This document shows, piece after piece, positions 1 to 11,685 of a DNA stretch of 64,000 nt. Both the position numbers and the translations under genes were made by a program. The DNA comes from Pyxicephalus adspersus. Its lineage: Eukaryota > Chordata > Amphibia > Anura > Pyxicephalidae. The stretch spans positions 91,785,783 to 91,849,782 of the forward strand of contig NC_092859.1 in the NCBI RefSeq assembly GCF_032062135.1, written 5' to 3'. Position 1 is the stretch's first letter; every line of letters begins with the position of its first letter. The notes under the pieces were generated by a model that searched no databases, was not told where the DNA came from, and worked only from the letters and a program-made list of their open reading frames with translations.

Positions 1-167
1 CCAAGCCCATGTGACTTTTGTTTCTCCCTTTCAAGTAAAAGTTATAAAAATAACACACCATGGATGTATGTGTTCCTGTTACTTGTATTGGAATTTATAT
101 TGATTATATTGATTACTGTTTTAAATGTTATCAGTGACAGGCGCAGTGTGTTTACATTTTTACTCAA

Positions 168-366
168 CGGCTGATTTAATAAAGCTCTCCAAGGCTGGAG
201 GAGATACACTTTCTTCGGTAAAGCTGGGTAATCCTAAAGTAATTTGCTCTTTCCTAACTAATGGTTTTAATCCTGGACCAGATCCATTCCAGGTTTTTTG
301 GATCACCCAGGTTCACTGATGAAAGTGTATCCTCTCCAGTCTTGAGGAGCTTTATTAAATCAGGCG
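168..366. mobile_element. Foldback MITE, copy 1
   Basis: The ends are inverted copies of each other (ctgatttaataaagctctcc at the left, the reverse complement near 335-362), and most of the element folds back on itself around a short centre near 240-270. The same sequence recurs at 2095, 25778, 45706, 57381, 58382 and 63733 in this window. No ORF of its own is credible, so it is a non-autonomous DNA element. The flanks (ctcaa, caata) do not form a recognisable target duplication, so the exact ends are uncertain by a few bases. Confidence 0.85.
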
Positions 367-371
367 CAATA

Positions 372-1432
372 TATTTTCCTTTATGTTCAGGTACAAAATA
401 AGCACTTCAGTTTATATTCAAATCCATTTTTAAAATAACCTAATGAATAAAAATGTATAAACCTAAAAAAAAACAGTTAGGCTAAAATCATTATATTTGC
501 CAATTTAGGACTCCCTTTTTTATTATGATACTGTGACTTTTTTATATCAGATATCATGGATCATCAGAAATCAGAAACATTCATAGGGGTTAAAAGCCTT
601 TTCTCACATTTGCACATGAAACAATTAGTATACAGATTACCTTGCCCTTTCTTGTTGTATTTTTGAAGCTTTTTGCATGTGTTGTGTGACAAGGATGTTC
701 TAGTAAAAAGAAAAAAAAACATACTGGACCTTAAAATTATGACAAAAATAAAAGAACTTGTAGATCATTTTAAAATATGGAAATTCAGTAGACCTTTAGA
801 CCTAAATGAGAATTCTAAATGGTATATATATATATTTTTACTCTTTTGCTTTATGCTATTTGCTGTCATTATAGGGGTTAATAAGCCTTCGCTTTGGACT
901 AATCAAGCTTAGGTAGAAAAGAATGCTCTTTCTACAGACACCATTTGGAATGAGAAACTATTAGTCTTGTTGGGGGTTTGCTAGCATTCTCTTTAGTTAT
1001 CGGAACATTTGTTGAAAAACAGCAATCACTTTCTTTGTCTCATGTTCGGTCTCATGTTGGCATGTGTCTTATGGTATTTGCTGGATTGCATGTCAAATAC
1101 TGAACATATAGCACCTGATCACATAATTGACAGGCTGTCTGGCTAATCTTGTAACAGATGCATTGATGGATTTGCAGATGTAACCTGTCAGCATTGTGAT
1201 CTTGCAGGCAGCCATTACAGCCTAACTGGCAAAATATCAAATAAAGTGGCACTTTCTTGGCATATCATAGAAGCTCATTAGAACTTTTAGGAAAGTACCG
1301 GTAACTGCTTCCTCTCAGTGCAGAAGCAGTTTAGACAGCATTCCAACTTCTAGTGAAACACCCATATCGTAGAACACTTTCTTTCACTTGTGTGAATATT
1401 TACCTCAACTATTAAATTTAATTATTCAATCA
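372..1432. other. AT-rich stretch, nothing recognised
   Basis: Between the foldback MITE and the TTAA element I see only AT-rich single-copy-looking DNA. Short open frames on both strands show no family motif, no repeats of other window segments were noticed, and no RNA gene was recognised. Confidence 0.5.
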
Positions 1433-1990
1433 TTAACCACCTGAGCGTTACACTGAGGTCTAGATTTCTGTACCAAAAGTGATCCACTGTTTTTCATGAA
1501 ATTTTTTTTTTAAATTGTAGACCTGTAACTTACAGAAATATGTCCGAACAGGGGTTCTAGTAGATAATATGAATATAAAAAATGTATTTACTTTTATTTT
1601 TTTTTATTTTTTTGTATTGGATTGGATACCGGAGTTTGTATTCAATCCAATACAAAATGAGCGTTTGAATTTACCAGTTATGTACTTTGTATTAATTTTA
1701 TATTATTTTGTATTGGATTGGATACCGGAGTTTGTATTCAATCCAATACAAAATGACAGTTTGAATTTACCAATTACACACTTTGTATTTATTTGAATTA
1801 TTTTGTATTGGATTGAATACAGGAGTTTGTATTGAATCCAATACAAAATGAATGAATGAGTTTCTATTTGAATTTCCCGCACACGCGTCGACGTCATCAC
1901 GCACGCAGAAGCCTTCCGTTTTTTTTCTCCGCCGGACGGCTTCTCGCTTCAGAGATCATCCGGCGCTGGACGAAGACGGAGAACATTTGC
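1433..1990 (-). mobile_element. TTAA-ended non-autonomous DNA transposon, truncated copy
   Basis: This begins with TTAA followed by ccacctgagcgttacactga and matches, in inverse orientation, the right half of the element at 21802-22608. The shared parts are the terminal stretch with gtctagatttctg, the segment around acctgtaacttacagaaata, and three palindromes of about 50 bp (1609-1658, 1705-1754, 1800-1849) built on ttgtattggattg and its complement. A GC-rich block (about 1880-1985) corresponds to the GC-rich block of the other copy, after which similarity ends, so the other terminus is missing. TTAA ends fit piggyBac-like or Kolobok-like elements; I cannot choose between them. Confidence 0.75.
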
Positions 1991-2048
1991 CAACTAATGG
2001 GATATTATTTTTACTAATGGGAAATCTATTTCAGGCCTTCCAAGATAG

Positions 2049-2090
2049 TCTATCTTTACCAGTCATAGAGAGGTTTAATAAACCAGGCCC
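2049..2090. mobile_element. Remnant end of an older foldback MITE
   Basis: The stretch ending gaggtttaataaaccaggcc is close to the canonical right end of the foldback family (ctttaataaatcaggccc), with weaker similarity extending left through tctatc and ccagtc. A full-length copy starts immediately after it, so a younger copy seems to have inserted at or beside the end of an older one. Confidence 0.5.
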
Positions 2091-2094
2091 ATTG

Positions 2095-2316
2095 GCTCTG
2101 ATTTATTAAAGTTCTCCAAGGCTGGAGAGAATACACTTTCATCAATGAAGCTGGGTAATCCAGCAAACCTGGAATGTATTTCCTAAAAGTCATTAGCTAT
2201 TTGTTAGCAAATGTTTTCAATCCTGGACCAGCTCCATTTCAGGTTTGCTGATTCACCCAGCTTCACTGATGAAAGTGTATCCTCTCCAGGCTTGGAGAAC
2301 CTTAGTAAATCACGCC
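2095..2316. mobile_element. Foldback MITE, copy 2, with CATTG target duplication
   Basis: This is a full-length copy of 222 bp. The two halves are inverted copies over most of the length (cagcaaacctggaatg at left against catttcaggtttgctg at right). It is flanked on both sides by CATTG (2090-2094 and 2317-2321), which is taken as a 5-bp target duplication. The copy at 58382 has the same length and the same flanking pentamer. No coding capacity is seen. Confidence 0.85.
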
Positions 2317-2384
2317 CATTGTGTGAAGATTCTCATCTCCATCAATATATACTGTGCATATTAAAAATATACATTAACAGATAT

Positions 2385-2843
2385 ACTTGAGTATAAACTG
2401 AAATGTTTTTGCCCTCAAAATACTATTAGCAAAAGAATATCAGTTTATACTTGGCTCACAAAGTAGATTGTTCTGTGTTCTCATGTAAAGTGTGTAACAA
2501 ACTCTTCCCAGAGACATGTTTGTTACACACTTCACATTAGGAAACAGCACTATCTTCTGACTGGTCAACCATGCTCAAAAGATAATTTAGGAGCATGTTG
2601 CCCATCATAGTTAACTCAAAAATACAAAATACTTTAACTTGTAAAAAGGGCAAAAAAATGTATACTGATTGAGCCCCTGTGACTTTATTTCCCCCTCTTT
2701 AGGTTAAGCCTAAAAAGAAAAATTCACTCTATGGATGCATTTGTTCATGTTAATTTTATTGACATTTTTAAAATAATGTTCTGAGGAGTGAGAATCACAC
2801 TTTGTGCCCTACTTTATACTTTTATATTTGTTTATACTCAAGT
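2385..2843. mobile_element. TIR element with acttgagtataaac ends
   Basis: The 14-base end acttgagtataaac (2385-2398) has a perfect inverted copy at 2830-2843. Inside lies a hairpin (2483-2502 with 2518-2537, 19 of 20 pairs, 15-base loop). The segment from about 2411 to 2575 reappears in reverse complement at about 46060-46230, including the hairpin, which shows it is a dispersed repeat. No clear target duplication and no ORF, so the superfamily is unknown. Confidence 0.65.
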
Positions 2844-4385
2844 CAAAGTCACCTGGTTTATATTAGGATCAGGGTATGCTCACATATTTACAAAGTCTAG
2901 TGTTTTACAAATAATAAAAAATAAAAACAAATAAAATAAAGCTGTGGAAAAAATATTATACTTTCTCCTAAAATTAAAATTATATTTGCAATGTATAGAC
3001 GGCCACTGCTGGCCTATTCTGAAAATGCTACTTTTATGAATATTTTGTTACTCCAGAGTCACACTTGCGGAATATATAAAGAAAACAACCAGCTAACTAG
3101 CATTTCCAGAAAATGAAGCATTTTCTTTTAGTATAATTTTTAGAACAGGTTCCCTTTAAATTCGAATAGTAAAGCAAAAAACCTAAAATATCACTAAGAC
3201 AAATAACTACTTTTATTAAATCTGCTGTTTTTCTTTATTTCAAACCACTGTAAAATGCAACTTTTTTGCACTCTGTTTTTGTGCAGTGTTATAGAATGGA
3301 TATACAAATATGCTTTTACATCATCTAAATTTATAGGAAACCATGATTTGTCAAGAAAAGATTGCATTTCCCTCTGCTCTGGTAATTTATTTCTAGGAAA
3401 ATATTCCAGTGAAATTATTAATGATGTGTACGAAAATAAATTCTGATATTCTAATATAAGTAAAGCATGCAGGCTGTGGTATAAATCTTCCAGGCTTCCT
3501 CCTTTGTGATTTGTAGGTATTTGCTGGTCTAAGAACAATTCTTATGTGAGATTCTAGTCACATTTACATGCTTCATATGTAATTAATCACAGTCTGATTA
3601 CAAAAATTAGCCATCATTTAAAAAAAATAAATTAGCATGAAATGACATGCTTTAAACCTAATACTAACTTAGTTATTCAACACACATTTTTTTTTACAAC
3701 TAGAACTAATGAAACAGTATCATTTATCCTGACAATTAAGAGAAATTATAGTACAATTAGAATTTTTATCAGTTGTTTCAGGCTGTTCTGCTTTATAAAG
3801 AAAAGTAAGTGCATGTGCAATAAATTTATTGTGACTTATTGTCCTGAAAAGACACGAGTATATTAAAGTTCTATTCTTTTTTTGATTCTGTGTTCTCATT
3901 TTTCATTGTAATACACTCAGGAAAGTCATACATGTTTGTGTTCATTGTTAGTGTAACTATAGGATCAAGCCAGGTTTGTGGACAGAAATTAACAAATTAG
4001 CAACATTTGCACATTTTTGCATTTGTAAAAATTCTAAAATACATTTTGCTACATTGCTAACATGAGTCCTTGGCATTCTTATCATTCAGAGCATTCAGGA
4101 TATTTGGTGGATCCTGTCGATTATATTGGGATATTTTTATTTCTAATATTTTATTTATTTTGGTAGCTGTTTTTTTTTTACTCTATTTCTTTATATAGAG
4201 GCTAGATCGGGATAGGGGAGATCTGATACAGTCCCTTCAAGCATCAACACAGCAATGGCCTCCTTATAATAGTGTTATAAGTAATAAATCGATCACTATT
4301 GCAGAAACTTTTCACTGCAGGGGTAGACTAAACAATAATGCTGGAGTTAAAGAACTTAATTTTTAACACAATTCCCCCTCCTCCT
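2844..4385. other. AT-rich stretch, nothing recognised
   Basis: Low-complexity AT-rich DNA with scattered A and T runs. Short open frames around 3194-3538 and 3642-3866 have biased AT-driven composition and no family resemblance. No repeat shared with the rest of the window was noticed. Confidence 0.45.
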
Positions 4386-4536
4386 AGATTGTAAGCTCTT
4401 CTGAGCTGGGTCCCTCTCCTCCTGTTTCGTTGTTTCTATCTGTCTGTCATTTGCAACCCCTATTTAATGTACAGCGCTGCATATTTTGTTAGCAATACAT
4501 AAATATTGTTTATTAATATTAATAATAAAAAAAATA
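4386..4536 (+). mobile_element. SINE 3' portion with AAT-rich tail
   Basis: The sequence agattgtaagctcttctgag, then tgtacagcgctgcatatttt and an AATATTAATAATAAA tail, is recognised from memory as the 3' part of an abundant anuran SINE-type repeat. The tail motif gcgct followed by ataaat and an AAT microsatellite is shared with the SINE at 45264-45432 and, inverted, with 19596-19930. The tRNA-like head is absent, so this is a 5'-truncated copy. Confidence 0.6.
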
Positions 4537-7195
4537 AGCAATGTGGGTTTTTTTGCTGCTACTCTTGTGAGTCCTCTCGAGAAGGTTGGCATTTCAGCTC
4601 GTGGCCTTGGTACTTGCCTATTGCTGTTAATGACAGCTGGCAGTTTTGGCCCTAAGGCACACAAAAGCTGCTGGCATTCTACCTGCTGTGCTGTAAACCT
4701 GAATTGAGATCTGGAGAACAGAAGGCCACACACAGAGCCCTAGCAAGGCAAAAATGGCAAAATATACATGAATTTATAACTAGCTTCTAAAGCAAGGTGA
4801 ATATGGAAAAGGGGGCTTAACACACATTACAAAAGTTACTCAGATTCCCCCACTTACCAGCTAGCATGCAAGAAACAAGTTGACAATATATTTTATTTTT
4901 TGCAACTTTGGATTCAGGTTCCATTTTAGAATCAGGATTCCCTATATTCCTCCTTTACACTCCATAAAATTGGTCACTGTTTCTTACAGAATTTTGCCCA
5001 GCAATATGGCATGCTGTGTATATCTAAATTTTCTGCACTAGCAATAGCTTGGAAGATGAACATCCAAGAATATACCAGGGGAGTGGTGTGGCCACTTTGT
5101 GCTCATATTAAAAGATATAGGCAAGTTCACTGGAATGACCAATATTGGGGCAGCAAGTATTATTAAAGGCAAACACATTTCTGCAATACATTAATATGAA
5201 AACTGTGTCTTAAAGACATCCTGGACAGATGTGAAATGAGAGGATGATGAACCATGTAAAGCAGCAAGAAAATGCTGGTATATTGTGCCAGCTTGGTGAA
5301 TGGTGCCAACACATTGTGGATATACCGTATACTGTGCACATAGTATGTTGATTTGATTATTCTTATTTACTATGCTTTTATGATATTTTACAATGAAAGA
5401 ATGTATTTTGCTTATAGGGGAATACATTCTTATTTTAAGTAGGTAATTTTTTTTTTGTTGTTGTTTTTTTCAAATGCATGTGTACACACATTACTGATTA
5501 GTGGTGGTTGGATAGCTCCAATTAGAATCAATTGTAACCGAGACTGGTTATTCTGACCATACATCAAAAGTCTAATTTAGGCTATCTTAGTTGTAATTGC
5601 ACAATACTTTAACATTCATTGACAGGTATAGTAGGCCACTGCATGATGACAGCTGACAGTTGGATTGGCCCTAATATTCCTCTTACTAGCAAGTTCTGTA
5701 GGACCAACAGCTGCCATTATCTAGTGGTTAGATTGTCTGAGCTGTACTATATATGTCAATAAAAGACAAATTCTGACTCAGATTTGCCAAAACCGTTCAG
5801 TGTATCTTGACTTGATTTGACTGAAACAATAGAATTTAGGTGATCTGAGCACCCCTAATCACATGACCTGAAATGCAATGCTCTAAATGACTGCATATTC
5901 TATACAAGAGTCTGTAAACTCAATCTGTACACACACTATTTCACCAGTCTGACATCAGATTTGCATATCCGGAATAAGTTTGCTAATTTTAGTAAAAATG
6001 AAATAAGAAAAAAGATTTCCTGTTAAATATAAAAATATCCAAAGTTTGGAATCCATACTTAACCTCTCTGCCAGTTTGCTATTAGATTGCTGCTATACAT
6101 TACTGAACTAAGGTCTAGGAGGGTTTTAGGCCTAAAGGCATGCTAGGTACAGTAACAGACTGGTTTTTAAATGCTGACTAATGCTTAGACCCACTAGGGA
6201 GCATAGTGTAAAAAAGGCCAGAGTACATGTATTACATGACATTACATGCCTAGGGCTAATTAATCAAGAGAGAAATGAACAATGCCAAGATACCATATTT
6301 CCTTGTTTCAGTATAAATGACTGAATCTTCTGCCAAAATAATAAATGGCATTGCTTTAATGAGTACAGAGTATTGCCTGTAAGATACAAGAAGTACTTGT
6401 GTGTGATTGAAACATTCAAATGCAATATGTTCTAGTGCGGATCATTAACCGTGGCAGAGTAATACAGTGCACACTGTAGACATATACAAATACCTCTGTG
6501 CTTCTTCTAAAAAGAATGCTTAAAAGTGCAACATTGCCTAAGGCAAATATTCTGTGCTTGTACACAAATATCTTTTATCTTTTCTGCTATAAAATTTTTA
6601 ACTCTGGTGGAAACGGCCAGATATACATTGTATGTGCTTACAGTTTTGTGGTCATTCTATTATAGTACTGAACAACAAGTTCAGTATGTTATGTCAGGTT
6701 AAGACATTAACATGAATCAGTTATGCTGCCTAATTGTGTTACTGCTATATAATATCTATTCCACTAAATCCTGGTCATATAGAGCATTAGCCTGACAATT
6801 TTAGGGGCTTTCCCCATCATTTATGTTTACCACTTCTTTAGTATAGGATTTACAAGGTTAACTTTAGTGCATTCTGGACACTTCTTAAACCAACTTTGCT
6901 CAGGGCTTTAGAAAGACTTTGCACCTGGCTATAGAAAGTTAGTAGGCAATCACTGCCCTGCTGCATAACTTTTTGGGCCTATGACAGTTTTTGGTTTCTT
7001 TTTATGAGTAAATTGCAGTACAATTTAAATACGTAGAGAACTGGGCTTAGGGGGCAACTCCAAAAGAGGAAGGTTTCTCCCACACTTCACTATGGATCTA
7101 GGAGTCAACGAGGATGATGTTAGGTCAGCTATCAATGTTAAATGTATGGAAACGGGACGGGACAGCAGCTGGGAAGGATACATTTTGATACATTT
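4537..7195. other. Unremarkable intergenic or intronic DNA
   Basis: No coding exon, RNA gene or recognised repeat. The last 170 bases (about 7025-7190) could be the interior of the element whose right end lies at 7196-7273, but the left terminus was not found. Confidence 0.4.
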
Positions 7196-7273
7196 GGACC
7201 ATAAGACGCAGGGACTTTTTCCCCCCACTTCTGGGGGAAAAAAAGTGCGTCTTATGGTCCGAAAAATACGGTA
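7196..7273. mobile_element. MITE end with accataagacgc hairpin
   Basis: The 15-base arm at 7196-7210 (ggaccataagacgca) pairs perfectly with 7246-7260 around a purine/pyrimidine-rich loop, and the sequence continues as gaaaaatacggta, which resembles the terminal motif ccgtatttttcgg of widespread vertebrate MITEs. The end is followed by a TA dinucleotide, compatible with Tc1/mariner-type insertion. Only this end is certain; the left border is not defined. Confidence 0.6.
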
Positions 7274-10200
7274 ATTCATTCTAACACGGGTACTTTAAAA
7301 GTAACCAAATGATATCTGGACATTACAAATGAGAATTTGATGTATATGAGAATTTGTATTCTGAGGAATCCTAATGGTGAAACGCGTAAAGGACAAAAGA
7401 TTAAAAGCACGAGATACATCTTTTAAGAGTTCATAGGATGCTTTCTTTCATGAAACAGCTTGTGATTAGTTGAAGTTTGTATGGCATTTTTGTATTTTAC
7501 TATGTTTTATTCTGGAATTGTACACCAATAAATTATGTGATTTTAAAAAAAATGTAAGAGTTTAATATGTGGTACCATAAAATCCCAAAATCCAAACTAA
7601 GCTTGAAACTGGAATTAAAAACAATGTAATGAGGCATCAGAGAGTGATGTGACTCCGTGTATGCATTTCAATTTTGTATAACAACAACCACAAAAATTTT
7701 AGAAGAAAGGAGTATTTAGGAATGCAGATTGTAGTTTAATTGTTCAGGTAAGTGGCCGTACTTCATAGCCAGCACTATTAGTCAGATATAGTTGTGGAGG
7801 AAAATCCATTTGTGAAATGGGTACTCCTATTGTTCTTAATATTGGTCAAAAGTAGACCCGACCCCTGCACAGTAGCACATAGCTCAAATGTTTATAAAGG
7901 AAAAGTGGAGCCTGAGAGGCAGCAGGCCTTGGTAAGTAGATTTACACAGGTAGGGGCAATGGATATATGATTTTAATATGTGCAGTTATCCTTCGTGATA
8001 TGAAGTTTTAGGAATTGGGGATTCTACCAAGATTTATAAATAGATTAAGCTTTTCATACTAGAGGAAGAAACTAAACATGAAAATTGACTATATGACTGC
8101 TTACCGCATATACTATATATGTTTATTTAAAAAGTAATAAAAATATAACTCTGTTCTACCCACCTTTGTCGAATGCTTTTGAATCCACTCTGAGACTTTG
8201 CTTTCATGATTTGCGTTGGCTGCATTACATGACGCAAAGAATTTGGTGCACTGCTTTGCTTTTTACGTATTTTGTGCCATATGTGTTTTTATTTATGTTT
8301 GAGTAGTAATTCGATTAAACCATAATATGATATACATTGTTTTATTATCTAATACATAGTTTTCAGTGTGTTATTTGTAATGACAAGTGATAGAGGATGG
8401 TGCAAATTTTTAGGGTTTGCTTTGGAGATTAGAAGAAGGCCTGAGGCTGATCAGCCCATTTTAATTACATCGGTGTGTTGTAAGCTTTCATCAACAGCGA
8501 CTTATTCTTTTGGCACAATTCCACGTGGTGCCTTATCCCTGTTTCTAAATGTCAGCACTTAAATTAAATGTCACTGCATAATTAATTATGCAGTCTACAA
8601 GTCACCCAATAGAATTTCTTTCTAAAATTGCTCCTTTATACTTTATATGGATTTGAACATACCTGTATTGTTTTTACAGGCACCATGATGGCTATACCTA
8701 TACCATATAGATAAATATACTATTAAATATCCATTTTAGCTACATAATTGCACCTATTCAGTAAGGCAGTTCCAATTACACTGATGTTGTGTAAATTGTA
8801 GAAACCAATTTCTAATTGCCGTATTTAAAACCATAAAGATATAATTTTTAATTACATGCTGTGGACCAATGAAATTCAAATATTGGCATTGGTCTTTTCA
8901 CAGATTACTGAATATAAGAAAAAAAATATTGATATATATGTTTGTGTGTATATGTCTTGATATTATGGTTTTACAATAGGTTATCTTTGTTTTCTTCTTC
9001 CCAACTGTCAAAATAACAAATTTCTATATGCTTTTTTTATGAATACACTTATCCTGCACATTCTCCAATAACTTGTCTACAAAGGGCAAACTGAAAACCT
9101 TGTCCCATTGTTGCCCTCCTGGGCCTATGAATTAATGGTATCTGGGTTGGGAATATTTAAGCACAGACTAAAGGAGCAGAACCCTATATTTAAGAAATCT
9201 TTTTCATTTACTGTTTCACAAATAATCTTTATATACCACAGGCATTTTTTTTATCTGCATTATTAGGAAACTGCTAGTTGCATTGTATGCCAGGGTTAAG
9301 AATATTATGTGCAGCTGAATAATAAAACATCATTTTGATAATGTAAGCCTGTATGGTAGAAGGGGTACACAACACATGTATTATATCAAATGATCATGAA
9401 TCCTCCAGAAAATTCCATTGCTTGCTGTTTCTTTTGATAAATCTGAATCACATTGTCTGCCCCTGCAGTTGTGACACTTTGATGTATGACTACTTATTTG
9501 TTACCTATTCTAATTCTCCGGGTATCTAATTACTCACTGATCCAAAAGAAATGCTGCAAGCTTTAATCATGCATGAGAAATATATGTATCTCTTTTAGTA
9601 AAGATAACACATCCCTTCAAAGCATACTTTTCATAATGCAAACCTTACTTTCAAAAACACGGTTGGCTTTTTGATGCAAAAAAAAAAAAAAAAGATATGC
9701 TCACTATGTAACCAGTATGAAATGATGTTACATAAAGGTTTTTTTTGTAAAAAGTAAAGTGGTAACAAAATGTAATCCATCTTACTTTGGAAAGTAAACA
9801 TTTATATGAAAATAGTCCTTATATGTGTAATATAAAGCCTTCTACATGTTAGACTGGATTAACTGCATAGGGAAGTACCTGATAAATATAGGGTGCATTT
9901 TGAAATGTTTTCACTTAAGGTTCGCCCAGCATTTACCAGAGTTTGCATTTTTCACGTTGAATTCAGTTAGAAAATTCATTAATTTTTCTGAATCCATGGT
10001 GAAAAATGTTAAATTCTGGGTAAAAGTTAGGCAGTTCAATGTTTATTTGTTAACACTGGCAGACATCTTTTCTTGGAGTTTTTTTGTGGGGAAAAATCAT
10101 ATGGTTAGATTTTTATAGCTGATTCCTTTTGTTACTTTTTCATGGTATGGTAGTATACTCCTCTGTTCCCCTCCAAAGACTAAAACATACAAGTTTGAAT

Positions 10201-10437
10201 TGGCTAAAAAAGGAAATTAAAAGGCTAAATATAGTAAGCTTTCCTGGAGAAAATCCTGCTCTCATTATCAAAAAACATTTACACAAATATTTAGTCTCTT
10301 ATCATTGCTGGTTAGGAAAGAACAGAGTTAAACTGCAACAAAAATATGCCCAATTAACAAAGTTTTGGTCAAGACAGGTAACCTGTGATGATTTTCTCTC
10401 TTATATAACTCTATTTTGATCATATGTATGCACTAGT
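7274..10437. other. Mostly single-copy-looking DNA with a few notable sites
   Basis: No exon or repeat element is supported through most of this stretch. A gaaacgcgta motif (7380-7389) followed downstream by an AATAAA-like end near 7528 resembles a repeat commonly seen in frogs, but the copy is too degenerate to delimit. A 16-base A run lies at 9678-9693. Two open frames at 9846-10118 and 10129-10419 follow one another on the plus strand but match nothing I recognise. The palindrome at 8573-8594 is listed separately. Confidence 0.4.
8573..8594. promoter_or_regulatory. Candidate homeodomain/POU palindromic site
   Basis: The 22 bases form a perfect palindrome centred on AATT. Each strand contains GCATAATTAAT, which matches the known recognition pattern of class III POU factors, and TAATTA, a homeodomain core. 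The surrounding 250 bases contain no recognised repeat. Whether any factor binds here is inference from sequence alone. Confidence 0.3.
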
Positions 10438-10486
10438 TGTCCCTCAAATGGGCTTGCAATCTAATGTCTCTACCATAGTTCAATTT
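10438..10486 (-). mobile_element. SINE fragment
   Basis: The stretch tccctcaaatgggcttgcaa followed by tctaatgtctctaccatag parallels the segment ccctcaaaggggctcataat of the inverted SINE at 19596-19930. Only this middle piece remains. Confidence 0.5.
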
Positions 10487-10706
10487 CAATGTGTTGCATT
10501 TTTAGGGGATTCAGAATGGTGACAGTAATTTATTTTTAGAACACATACCCCTGTAACTGTACAGCTGAACTTATGTTCAGCCCAAACTCAAAAGGCAATA
10601 CTACTTCACTTGAGATATTCCAGTGCTGTGACCTGCCAGAATTTGGTACTTCCTACACCATTTCACTTGTATGAGTAAAAATAAGACCCTCAGGAATGGC
10701 GATCAG

Positions 10707-11685
10707 AAACCGTGGGTTGCTCTTGAGGAGGTAATTTCTCCTATCCCATTAGCGGGGGCCCCGTGGTCGCCACCTAATTTTCTCAAGCCTTAAACTTCCA
10801 ATAATTGGGACTACTTTGGGTATTGTACAGAAGCATTTTAAAGTTACTGAGCTTAGTACATACTCTTTACCTCTATCTCCTATCTTAGGACACCCAGGGT
10901 TCCAGCCTAGTCATTCAGATTTTAGATTTCATTCTTGGAGGGAGATGGGGATCCTTAGAGCCTCTCATTTTCCCCGGGGTTCAGAGTGGATGAGTGTTTC
11001 CAACCTTCAAGCTGAACACTCCCTTCTAGAATTGGATGTTTGGCGTAGTATACAATTACACCACTTCCCTTCCTTTACCAGCTGAATTTGTGCGTCCTCT
11101 GTCAATTGGAGTCAGTTCCATAGTGAATTCCCTCTGTCAATTGTGAAGTTCCATAGACAGTTCCCTCTGTCAATTGGAATCGCTACCATAGTCCCAATTC
11201 AGGGAACACTTTCGTGTGCATACCAATTGCTCCTGACAGAACTCGCCCCTCTGTCTTTACCATTTATTACTAAATGGGAAAGAGACCTTAATGGTACATT
11301 TTACCCTGAACAACGGGAACGACTTCTATACACAGGACACAAGCCTGCATTTATCAACACATATCAGGAACAAAACTATAAACTACTCACAGAGTACAGA
11401 GTACCGAAAATTCTGGCCAAGATATATCCAGGCGTAGAGGATCGTTGTTGGCGTTGCAAAACGAATGCTCCACATATTTTGGAATCTGCTGTGTTGACCC
11501 CCTTTTGGACAATTGGCAAATTGGCCAATATTGTAGAGGAATTGACAGATGTCAATATCCGTAGCAGACCTGAATTGGCACTCTTACATTTAAATGACTG
11601 GTCTAGAAAAAAGTATTATAATTTGTTTCTCAAGCACCTTTTGAATGCAGCAAAAGCATGCATTCCTTCACTGTGGAAACAATAG
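10707..11685 (+). pseudogene. Broken ORF2 C-terminus of a Tx1/L1-type LINE
   Basis: Three plus-strand pieces can be read in order. From 10707 the frame gives KPWVALEEVISPIPLAGAPW and stops near 10790. From 10816 another frame gives LSPILGHPGFQP and FHSWREMGILRASHFPRG, a pattern typical of the region after the RT in this LINE group. From about 11240 a third frame gives FITKWERDLNGTF, then QNYKLLTEYRVP and CWRC, ending at 11685. The H--W-C motif expected after CWRC has decayed. The pieces are separated by stops and frameshifts, and 11096-11177 carries three copies of cctctgtcaattg that disrupt alignment. No RT domain is left, so it cannot be functional. Confidence 0.75.
11096..11177. repeat. 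Three-copy local repeat inside the LINE remnant
   Basis: The 13-mer cctctgtcaattg occurs at 11096, 11131 and 11164-11165, a spacing of about 33-35 bases, with tccatag recurring between copies. It looks like a small duplication inside the decayed ORF2. Confidence 0.6.

Noticed and set aside
1569..1900. Repetitive open frames with the words LDWIPEFVFNPIQN
   Set aside because: They are translations of the palindromic units of the TTAA element, as shown by near-identical frames on both strands.
9846..10419. Two successive plus-strand open frames of about 90 residues each, close upstream of a LINE remnant
   Set aside because: Neither shows endonuclease or RT motifs, and AT-rich DNA gives such frames by chance. 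I could not link them to the LINE.
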